NCBI GenBank assembly: GCA_035696925.1
Contig: DASSDW010000045.1
Location: 1 to 16,664 of the forward strand
Source of the DNA: JAJNBA01 sp035696925
Lineage (GTDB): Bacteria; Actinomycetota; UBA4738; HRBIN12
Direction of reading: 5' to 3'
DNA: 16,664 nt
Of this stretch, positions 6,819 to 13,323 are shown in pieces. Under the pieces are notes generated by a model. That model saw nothing but the letters and a program-made list of their open reading frames with translations, was not told where the DNA came from and made no database searches. Made by a program: the position numbers and the translations under genes. Positions within the stretch are counted from its first letter, which is position 1. Each line of letters begins with the position of its first letter.

Positions 6819-8096
6819 CTACGGCACGTCCGCCGATGTTCCGACCGGCTCCTGGCCGCCGCGGAAGAACCGGTACGCCCACGCGCCGGCCAGTGCCAGG
6901 TAGAAGCCGGCCATGATGAGGATGCCGGCCTTGAAGTCGATCGCGAGCAGGGCGGGCCCGGCGGCGCCGGCGACCCACGAGATCTGGAACATCACTTCGT
7001 AGCGCACGAAGACGCGTCCGAGGGCCCCCTCGGGCGCGTTCGCCTGCATCAGGCTCTGGAACGCGAGCCGGCCGAGCTCGGTCGCGGCGCCGGCGGCGAT
7101 CGCGAAGATCGTGAGGACCGGCAGAGAGAAAACCGAGAAGGCGAACAGCGCCCCGAGTCCGGCGGCGACCGTACAGCCGACGACGATGAACTCCTCGCGG
7201 AGTGTCTCCGGGAGCCTCGGTGCCAGAACATCGGCGAGGAATCCGCCTGTCGCGGCCGCGATCGCCATCGTGGCGAACCACGTCTTGGGGAAGCCCTCGC
7301 GGGTCGCGAAGGCGGTGAGGAACAGAACGAACCCCGTGGCGGCACGCATCCCCGCCGCGCCGATCGCGGGGCCGGTGAGGACCGGCAGCCTGCCCCGGCG
7401 ACCGATCGGTTTGGGCGGCGTCTTCAAGCGCGGGTGCGGCAGGCGAAGCGTGACCAAGGCACACGCGGAATACACGACCCCGGCGAGCACCATCGCGCCG
7501 CCCGAACCCCAGAGAGCGACGGCCCCGCCGCCGAGCGGTGCGGCCGTCAGCGCGCCCGCGACGGCAACGCGGCCCAGACGCGCGTTCGCACGCATCAGCC
7601 CCTCGCCCGGCCCCGCGTAGGCCATCGTGAGGCCGTTCTTCGTGATCCCGTGCACTCGTGCGGCGACGAGGATCGCGAACGCCGCCGGGTACAGCGCGAT
7701 GGTGTCGAGCTGTCCCGCAACGATGAACGCGATCGCCGCGCGGACGACCGCGGCGAGGAACGAGATCAGCCGGCGCGGGCCGGCCCGGTCGAGCGGAACC
7801 ACGAGCAGCGGGCCCGCGACGGCGAGCGGCAGCATCGTGAAGGCGAGGTAGGCGACGACTCGCAGCTTCGCCTCGCCGACGTCGGGCATCGAGAAGAAGA
7901 CCGAGTCGGCCAGGGCGATCGCGAGCAGCGTGTCACCGGCGGCACTCGTGAGGTGGCACAGCGCGTACCGGTCGATCGCGTTCTCCGCGTGCCACATCTT
8001 GCGGATCGGGTGCGTCGCTCCGCCGGCCGCCGCGGCGGTCGCGTAGAGGGCGAGTTGCCAGAACGGGACCCGGTTCCGCTTCGGATCGACGCGCAC
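6819..8096 (-). CDS. Major facilitator superfamily transporter
   Basis: The 425-residue protein is strongly hydrophobic throughout, with about 10 to 12 membrane segments separated by short Arg-rich loops. Examples are the stretches near LAFTMLPLAVAGPLLVVPL in the first half and LGALFAFSVFSLPVLTIFAI in the second. The hydrophobic pattern and the charged central loop (LKTPPKPIGRRGR) between two halves are typical of major facilitator transporters, here closest in feel to the MFS_3-type multidrug or siderophore exporters. It starts at a GTG eight bases after the gatB stop and lacks a strong ribosome binding site, so it is probably translated by coupling from gatB. The substrate is unknown. The call to the superfamily is firmer than any subgroup. 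Confidence 0.78.
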   Translation of the reverse strand: MRVDPKRNRVPFWQLALYATAAAAGGATHPIRKMWHAENAIDRYALCHLTSAAGDTLLAIALADSVFFSMPDVGEAKLRVVAYLAFTMLPLAVAGPLLVVPLDRAGPRRLISFLAAVVRAAIAFIVAGQLDTIALYPAAFAILVAARVHGITKNGLTMAYAGPGEGLMRANARLGRVAVAGALTAAPLGGGAVALWGSGGAMVLAGVVYSACALVTLRLPHPRLKTPPKPIGRRGRLPVLTGPAIGAAGMRAATGFVLFLTAFATREGFPKTWFATMAIAAATGGFLADVLAPRLPETLREEFIVVGCTVAAGLGALFAFSVFSLPVLTIFAIAAGAATELGRLAFQSLMQANAPEGALGRVFVRYEVMFQISWVAGAAGPALLAIDFKAGILIMAGFYLALAGAWAYRFFRGGQEPVGTSADVP

Positions 8097-8104
8097 CGCC
8101 CGGC

Positions 8105-9565
8105 CTACCCGGAGAGCCGCTCGCGCAGGAGCTCCTGCGCGAGCGTCGGGTTCGCCGACCCCCCGGAGGCCTTCATCACCTGTCCGACGAGGAACCCGAT
8201 CACGGACTCGTTGCCGTCGCGGAACCTCCGCGCGGCGTCCTCGTTCTCCGCGAGCACCCGATCGACGACGGCGCCCAGCTCACCGGCGTCGGAGACCTGT
8301 CGCAGGCCGCGCTTCTCGACGATGTCGGCGATCGCCGCTCCGGACCGGAACGCCTCCTCGAGGGCCCGCTTCGCACCCGCTCCGGACAGCGTCCCGTCGG
8401 CGACGAGGGCGACCAGGTCGGCGATGTGCCGAGGCCCCACCGTGGGTGCGGCGTCGGCGTCGGCCACGACCACGTCGTTGCGCAGGCCCGCCAGGTCCTG
8501 GGTGATCCAGTTCGCCGACGCGGCCGGCTCCGCCCCGAGCGCCACCGTCTCCTCGAACAGGTCGGTCGCGGCCCGGTCGGCGACGAGGGTGCGCGCGACC
8601 TCGGCCTTCAGCCCCAGCTCCTCCGCGTACCGTGTCCGACGCGCCCGCGGGAGCTCCGGGAGACCGCGCCGGATCTCCTCGATCCAGGCGTCGTCCGGCT
8701 CCAGCGCGGGGATGTCGGGCTCCGGGAAGTAGCGGTAGTCGAACGCCTCCTCCTTCGAGCGCATCGTCTTCGTCGTGCCCGAGTCTTCGTCCCAGTGCCT
8801 CGTCTCCTGGACGAGCGGCTCGCCGGCCTCGAGCGCCGCGACCTGGCGGTCCACCTCGAACGTGAGCGCGCGCTCCAATGACCGGACCGAGTTCATGTTC
8901 TTGATCTCGACCTTGACGCCGAGGGCATCGATCCCGGCGGGCCGCACCGAGACGTTCGCGTCGCAGCGCAGCGAACCCTCCTCCATCCGGACGTCGGAAA
9001 CATCCAGCGACTGGAGGAGCGCCCGCAGCTCGCGGAGGTACGCGGCCGCTTCCTCCGGGGTCCGCATGTCGGGCTCGGACACGCACTCGACGAGCGGCAC
9101 GCCGGCTCGGTTGTAGTCGATCAGTGCGGACTCCGCCTCGTGGATCCGGCCCGAGGCACTGCCGTGCGCGGTCTTCCCGGTGTCCTCCTCCATGTGCACC
9201 CGTGTGATGCCCACCCGCTTGGTCGACCCGTCGGGGAGCTCCACGTCGAGGTGCCCGCCGACACACACGGGGAGGTCGTACTGGCTGATCTGGTAGTTCT
9301 TCGGCATGTCCGGATAGAAGTAGTTCTTCCGATGGAACAGGGAGTGGGGCGCGATCTGGCTCCCCAGGGCGACACCGACCTTCACGATCCTGGCGATCGC
9401 CTCCCGGTTCGGAACGGGGAGCGAGCCCGGATGTCCGAGGCAGACCGGACACGTGAGCGTGTTGGGCTCTGCGCCGAACTCGTTGCGGCACGCGCAGAAC
9501 ATCTTCGTACGCGTGTTGAGCTCGACGTGACACTCGAGCCCGATCACGGTCTCCCAGTCGGCCAT
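8105..9565 (-). CDS. gatB: Asp-tRNA(Asn)/Glu-tRNA(Gln) amidotransferase subunit B
   Basis: GatB binds misacylated Glu-tRNA(Gln) or Asp-tRNA(Asn), phosphorylates the side-chain carboxylate with ATP, and uses ammonia delivered from GatA to make the correct amide. The 486-residue protein has normal length. The zinc cysteines Cys24, Cys26, Cys39 and Cys42 are present. The conserved YPDMPKNYQISQYD lies at about 84-97, the family signature DYNRAGVPLVE at 150-160, and a YqeY-like tail domain fills the C-terminal third. The ATG has no clear ribosome binding site but has a TAGGCT box ten bases upstream, which suggests an almost leaderless message. gatB is separated from gatC-gatA by a transporter gene on the other strand, so it has its own transcription start. 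Confidence 0.97.
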   Translation of the reverse strand: MADWETVIGLECHVELNTRTKMFCACRNEFGAEPNTLTCPVCLGHPGSLPVPNREAIARIVKVGVALGSQIAPHSLFHRKNYFYPDMPKNYQISQYDLPVCVGGHLDVELPDGSTKRVGITRVHMEEDTGKTAHGSASGRIHEAESALIDYNRAGVPLVECVSEPDMRTPEEAAAYLRELRALLQSLDVSDVRMEEGSLRCDANVSVRPAGIDALGVKVEIKNMNSVRSLERALTFEVDRQVAALEAGEPLVQETRHWDEDSGTTKTMRSKEEAFDYRYFPEPDIPALEPDDAWIEEIRRGLPELPRARRTRYAEELGLKAEVARTLVADRAATDLFEETVALGAEPAASANWITQDLAGLRNDVVVADADAAPTVGPRHIADLVALVADGTLSGAGAKRALEEAFRSGAAIADIVEKRGLRQVSDAGELGAVVDRVLAENEDAARRFRDGNESVIGFLVGQVMKASGGSANPTLAQELLRERLSG

Positions 9566-9575
9566 CGCGCGGGCC

Positions 9576-9581
9576 AGCCTA
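9576..9581 (-). promoter_or_regulatory. Candidate -10 box for gatB (near-leaderless)
   Basis: TAGGCT on the minus strand lies ten bases before the gatB ATG, so transcription would start about three bases before the start codon. No convincing -35 box is seen. Just upstream, the 7-base sequence GGACCCT (plus strand) occurs twice, at 9584-9590 and 9598-9604, with a 14-base offset; it could be a protein-binding repeat. Confidence 0.35.
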
Positions 9582-9617
9582 TCGGACCCTTCCGACGGGA
9601 CCCTCGGAACGCCTCCG

Positions 9618-9623
9618 TATCCT
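9618..9623 (+). promoter_or_regulatory. Candidate -10 box for the EamA transporter gene (leaderless)
   Basis: TATCCT lies six bases before the ATG at 9630, so transcription could begin at the A of the start codon. There is no ribosome binding site in the preceding bases, which fits leaderless translation. No clear -35 is present. This box and the gatB box lie back to back within a 64-base gap. Confidence 0.4.
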
Positions 9624-9629
9624 GTGTCG

Positions 9630-10625
9630 ATGTCCAGCCCCGCCTCCCCAGCACCCCCTCACCGATCGACGGCGCCAACCTGGCTGATCTGGGTCGCCCT
9701 CGGGATCGTCTACGTGATCTGGGGCACAACGTACCTCGGGATCCGCATCACCAACGAGACCCTGCCGCCGTTGATCGCGGCCGGGACGCGCTTCGTGATC
9801 GCGGGCGCCGTCCTGTTCGCCGTCTCCACCAGACGACGCGACGCCGAGGACGACCCGATCGGTCGGCCACAGTGGTTGTCAGCGCTCCTGGTGGGGACGG
9901 GGCTCATCGCGTTCGGCAACGGCTCCGTGGTGCTCGCGGAGCGGAACGTCCCCTCGGGCACCGTCGCCCTGATCTTCGCGCTCGTGCCTCTGTGGATGGC
10001 GCTCTGGGACCGCTTCGCCGGGCACCGCCGGCTCCCCGGCCGGGTCGCGATCGGCATCCTGCTGGGATTCCTCGGCGCCGCGCTCCTCGTGAACGACGCG
10101 CGCCTCGCCGACGTGCCGATCTCCGGGTTACTGCTCGCGGTCTCGGCGTCGATGAGCTGGGCCGCGGGTTCGCTCTTCGCCCGCGGCGCGCGGCTGCCCC
10201 ATCGACCGCTCGTCGGCAACGCGATGGTGATGATGGCCGGCGGGTCGATCACGCTCGCATGGGGGATCGCCCGCGGGGAGCTCTCTCTCATCGATCCCGA
10301 CCGGTTCTCGACGGCGTCCGTCCTGGCCCTGGGCTACCTCGTGGTGTTCGGTTCCTGGATCGCGTTCAGCGCCTACGTGTGGCTCCTCCGGAACGCGCGC
10401 ACATCGCTCGTCGCGACGTACGCCTGGGTGACGCCGATGCTGGCCGTGTACCTCGGCCACCTGATCGCGGACGAGACGCTCCGGAGCCGCTCCCTGATCG
10501 CCGGCGGGGTGGTCCTGGCGGCGGTCGCGCTCACGGTCTCGGCCGGAGGCGTCGCGCGCGAGGAGCCCGGCTCAGACGCCGGCGAGGACCGATGGGCGGA
10601 GGACGAGGCGGAGGTCCCGCTCTAG
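9630..10625 (+). CDS. DMT-family (EamA) transporter
   Basis: The 331-residue membrane protein has about ten hydrophobic helices in two repeats of five, the EamA arrangement of drug/metabolite transporters such as YedA and RhtA. Recognisable pieces are WLIWVALGIVYVIWGTTYL near the N-terminus, the loop LAERNVPSGTVALIFALVPL in repeat 1 and the matching SLVATYAWVTPMLAVYLG in repeat 2. Such proteins usually export amino acids or other small metabolites; the substrate here is unknown. The ATG at 9630 is preferred because of the TATCCT box; an in-frame GTG at 9624 lies two codons earlier. It stands alone on the plus strand between gatB and gatA. Its acidic C-terminal tail (about the last 18 codons) is encoded opposite the 3' end of gatA. 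Confidence 0.88.
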   Translation: MSSPASPAPPHRSTAPTWLIWVALGIVYVIWGTTYLGIRITNETLPPLIAAGTRFVIAGAVLFAVSTRRRDAEDDPIGRPQWLSALLVGTGLIAFGNGSVVLAERNVPSGTVALIFALVPLWMALWDRFAGHRRLPGRVAIGILLGFLGAALLVNDARLADVPISGLLLAVSASMSWAAGSLFARGARLPHRPLVGNAMVMMAGGSITLAWGIARGELSLIDPDRFSTASVLALGYLVVFGSWIAFSAYVWLLRNARTSLVATYAWVTPMLAVYLGHLIADETLRSRSLIAGGVVLAAVALTVSAGGVAREEPGSDAGEDRWAEDEAEVPL

Positions 10626-12047
10626 CGCGTGCGCCGCGCGGAACAACACCGGTTCGCCGAGCACCGGCGCGGTGAGCTGCAGACCGATCGGGAGCCCCGC
10701 GTCGTCGAGCCCGCACGGGACGCTGATCGCCGGCACGCCCGCGAGGTTCGCCGGGATCGTGAAGATGTCGTTCAGGTACATCGCCATCGGGTCGTCCACC
10801 TTCTCCCCCACCCGGAACGCCGTCGTGGGCGACGTCGGGGACACGAGGACGTCGAAGTCCGCGAACGCCTTCTCGTAGTCGCGGATGATGAGCGTTCGAA
10901 CCTTCTGCGCCTGCCCGTAGTACGCGTCGTAGTAGCCGGCCGAGAGCGCGTACGTGCCGAGCATGATCCGGCGCTTCACCTCGGGCCCGAACCCCTCGCC
11001 CCGGGTGCGGAACATCATGTCGATCGAGTCGGTGCCCCCCTCGGCGCGGAACCCGTAACGGACGCCGTCGTATCGAGCCAGGTTCGACGAGGCCTCCGAA
11101 GGCGCGATCAGGTAGTACGCGGACAGGGTGTACTCGGCGTGCGGCAGGGTGGCCTCGCCCACAGACGCGCCGAGGTCGGCGAGCCGATCCAGCGAGGCGC
11201 GCACGGAGTCACGCACCGCCGGCTCCACTCCCTCGCCGAACGCCTCGGCCACGACACCGACCCGCAGGCCGTCGACGCCGCCCTCGAGCCCGGCGAGGTA
11301 GTCCGGGACATCCTCGTCGAGGCTCGTGGCGTCGCGATGGTCCTTCCCCGCGATCGCGCCGAGCAGCACGGCCGCGTCCCGAACGCTCCGGGTGAGGGTC
11401 CCCACCGTGTCCAGCGACGACGCGAACGCGATCAGCCCGTAGCGGGAGACGAGCCCGTACGTGGGCTTCAGCCCGACGACGCCGCAGAGCGAGGCCGGCT
11501 GCCGGACGGAGCCGCCCGTATCCGTCCCGAGCGCCCACACGACCTCCCCGGCGGCGACGGCGGCGGCGCTGCCGCCGCTCGAGCCGCCGGGGACTCGCTC
11601 GAGGTCCCAGGGGTTCCGTACGGGGCCGTAGGCCGAGTTCTCGTTGGAGGAGCCCATCGCGAACTCGTCGCAGTTCGTCTTGCCGGCGAGGACCCCGCCG
11701 TGGCCGGACAGTCGAGCCCAGGCGGTCGACTCGTACGGCGGGAGATAGTTCTCGAGGATCAACGACCCGCAGGTGGTGCGGATCCCCATCGTGGCAAGCA
11801 CGTCCTTCAGCGCGAGCGGGATGCCGGCGACCGCGTGCTGCGGCGCGCCGGTCCCGCGATGCGCGTCCAGCTCGGCCGCGCGTTCCAGGGCCACCTCGGG
11901 AGTCCGCGTGAGGAACGCATGGATCTCGTCGTCGACCGCCTCGATGCGCTCGAGCGAGGACTCCACGACCTCCGTCGCGGAGACCTCTCCCCCCGCGATC
12001 TTCGTCGCGAGCTCGGACCCGGTGAGGTCGCAGAGGGCCTCGGTCAT
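10572..12047 (-). CDS. gatA: Asp-tRNA(Asn)/Glu-tRNA(Gln) amidotransferase subunit A
   Basis: GatA is the amidase subunit that releases ammonia from glutamine (or asparagine) and channels it to GatB. The 491-residue protein has the amidase-signature triad Lys81 (in LALKDV), cis-Ser156 (in PGGSSGGS) and nucleophile Ser180 (in TDTGGSVRQP). The spacing agrees with other GatA proteins. Its ATG overlaps the gatC stop (ATGA) and a GAGGCGG lies just upstream, so the two genes are co-translated. The 3' end overlaps the 3' end of the oppositely directed EamA transporter gene by 54 bases. Everything expected for a working enzyme is present. Confidence 0.97.
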   Translation of the reverse strand: MTEALCDLTGSELATKIAGGEVSATEVVESSLERIEAVDDEIHAFLTRTPEVALERAAELDAHRGTGAPQHAVAGIPLALKDVLATMGIRTTCGSLILENYLPPYESTAWARLSGHGGVLAGKTNCDEFAMGSSNENSAYGPVRNPWDLERVPGGSSGGSAAAVAAGEVVWALGTDTGGSVRQPASLCGVVGLKPTYGLVSRYGLIAFASSLDTVGTLTRSVRDAAVLLGAIAGKDHRDATSLDEDVPDYLAGLEGGVDGLRVGVVAEAFGEGVEPAVRDSVRASLDRLADLGASVGEATLPHAEYTLSAYYLIAPSEASSNLARYDGVRYGFRAEGGTDSIDMMFRTRGEGFGPEVKRRIMLGTYALSAGYYDAYYGQAQKVRTLIIRDYEKAFADFDVLVSPTSPTTAFRVGEKVDDPMAMYLNDIFTIPANLAGVPAISVPCGLDDAGLPIGLQLTAPVLGEPVLFRAAHALERDLRLVLRPSVLAGV

Positions 12048-12337
12048 CGGTCCGCCTCGACGATCCGAGGAACCTTGAACCGTCCCTCCTCCCGTTCCGG
12101 TGCGTTCGCGAGCGCCTCCCCTTGCGGGATCGACGGCTCGGGGACGTCGTCTCGGTAGACGTTCGATCGCGGGATCGCGTACGCGGTCGGCGGAACGTCG
12201 TCGGCCGCGACCTCGCCGACCTTCGCCGCGTGCTCCAGGATCAAGGCGAGCTGGCTCCGGAGCTGCGTCTTCTCCTCATCCGTCAACGCCAGCCGCGCGA
12301 GCCTTGCGACATGATCGATGTCAATCTCCACCGCCAT
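12044..12337 (-). CDS. gatC: Asp-tRNA(Asn)/Glu-tRNA(Gln) amidotransferase subunit C
   Basis: GatC is the small subunit that wraps around the GatA-GatB interface and stabilises the complex. The 97-residue length is typical. The N-terminal helix with VARLARLALTDEEKTQL (about 10-26) and the later LRDDVP-like segment (here VYRDDVPEPS, about 60-70) are the usual family marks. The gene lies directly before gatA with a 4-base overlap. It has no ribosome binding site; instead a TAGACT box lies eight bases before the ATG, so it may start its own leaderless transcript although folD is only 47 bases upstream. Confidence 0.95.
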   Translation of the reverse strand: MAVEIDIDHVARLARLALTDEEKTQLRSQLALILEHAAKVGEVAADDVPPTAYAIPRSNVYRDDVPEPSIPQGEALANAPEREEGRFKVPRIVEADR

Positions 12338-12345
12338 GTCGCCGG

Positions 12346-12351
12346 AGTCTA
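12346..12351 (-). promoter_or_regulatory. Candidate -10 box for gatC-gatA (leaderless)
   Basis: TAGACT on the minus strand lies eight bases before the gatC ATG, in the 47-base folD-gatC gap. Transcription starting six to eight bases after it would begin at or next to the start codon. No ribosome binding site and no good -35 box are visible. The evidence is spacing and the TANNNT pattern only. Confidence 0.35.
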
Positions 12352-12384
12352 TCGACGGTGCTCCTCAGGGACCTGCGGCGGCGC

Positions 12385-13302
12385 TCACGTCGTGAATCCG
12401 AACCGGGGCTCGACGCGAAGGGCGGCCGCGGCGGCGCTCACCGCGTTCCCGATCAGCCAAACGTCGGTGATCGGTCCGACGCCTCCCGGGACGGGTGTGA
12501 TCGCCTCGGCCTTCGCCGCGACGCTTTGAAACTCGATGTCGCCCACGAACCGCACCTTCCCCGTCTCGGGATCCTTCACGGGATCGATCCCGACGTCGAC
12601 CGCGACCACCCCGTCGCGGACCATGTCGCCGGTCACCAGGCCCGCCACGCCCGCGGCCACGATCAGGATGTCCGCCTGCTGCGTGAACGCGGCGAGATCC
12701 CTCGTGCGCGAGTGGCACGTCACCACCGTGGCGTTCCGCTGGAGCCCGAGCGACGCGGCCGGCTTGCCCACGGAGTCCGACCGGCCCACGACCACGAGCG
12801 TGCTACCCGGATAGAACGCGTCCGGCTCGCGACCCGTGGAGCGCGCGTAGGCGTCCAGGAGGTAGAAGCACGACGCGGGCGTCGACGGCACGAACCGCGG
12901 ACGGCCCTGGGCCAGCAACCCGGCGTTCTCGGGATGGACGGCCTCGACGTCCTTGTACGGGTCCAGCGCGCGATACACGAGCGGCTCCGAGATGCCGGTG
13001 GGCAGCGGCCGGAGCACGAGGATGCCGGTGATGCGCGGGTCGGCGTTGAGCTTGCCGATCACGGCCAGGACGTCGGCGAGCTCCGCGTCGTCCGGAAGAT
13101 GCTCGTTCGCGTACTCGCACTCCAGGCGCTCCGCGAGCCGCCGCACGTGGCGCTCGTACGCGGCCGCGGCATGATCGTCGCCCACGAGGATCGTGGCCAG
13201 GCCCGGGCGCGCGCCGGAGACGCGGAGCTGCCGGAGCTCCTCGTGCACGTGCTCGGAGAGCTCCTCGGCGAGCGCGTTCCCGTCGATCACCGTCCCTGCC
13301 AT
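12385..13302 (-). CDS. FolD-family protein (methylene-THF dehydrogenase/cyclohydrolase fold) with altered catalytic residues
   Basis: The 305-residue protein has the FolD fold, whose usual job is oxidising methylene-tetrahydrofolate and hydrolysing methenyl- to formyl-tetrahydrofolate. The NADP domain is well kept: VVGRSDSVGKP (171-181), CHSRT (196-200), VDVGID (235-240) and ITPVPGGVGPIT (268-279). The folate side is not. An ungapped comparison with E. coli FolD keeps Tyr50 (here Tyr49) but puts Val53 at Lys54, Leu97 at Gln98, Glu120 at Asp121 and Ala121 at Gly122. These are the known catalytic and folate-contact positions, so normal activity is doubtful; a changed substrate is possible. The second ATG (13302) is chosen because GGGAGG lies six bases upstream, whereas it touches the ATG at 13308. 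It sits 21 bases after ligA. The symbol folD is withheld because of the substitutions. Confidence 0.85.
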   Translation of the reverse strand: MAGTVIDGNALAEELSEHVHEELRQLRVSGARPGLATILVGDDHAAAAYERHVRRLAERLECEYANEHLPDDAELADVLAVIGKLNADPRITGILVLRPLPTGISEPLVYRALDPYKDVEAVHPENAGLLAQGRPRFVPSTPASCFYLLDAYARSTGREPDAFYPGSTLVVVGRSDSVGKPAASLGLQRNATVVTCHSRTRDLAAFTQQADILIVAAGVAGLVTGDMVRDGVVAVDVGIDPVKDPETGKVRFVGDIEFQSVAAKAEAITPVPGGVGPITDVWLIGNAVSAAAAALRVEPRFGFTT

Positions 13303-13323
13303 CCACATCCTCCCGTCGTACGA

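Noticed and set aside
6435..8732. Plus-strand open frame of 765 codons opposite the Rieske, MFS and gatB genes
   Set aside because: It is a shadow of real minus-strand genes; composition is Arg/Glu/Gly-rich without any recognisable fold.
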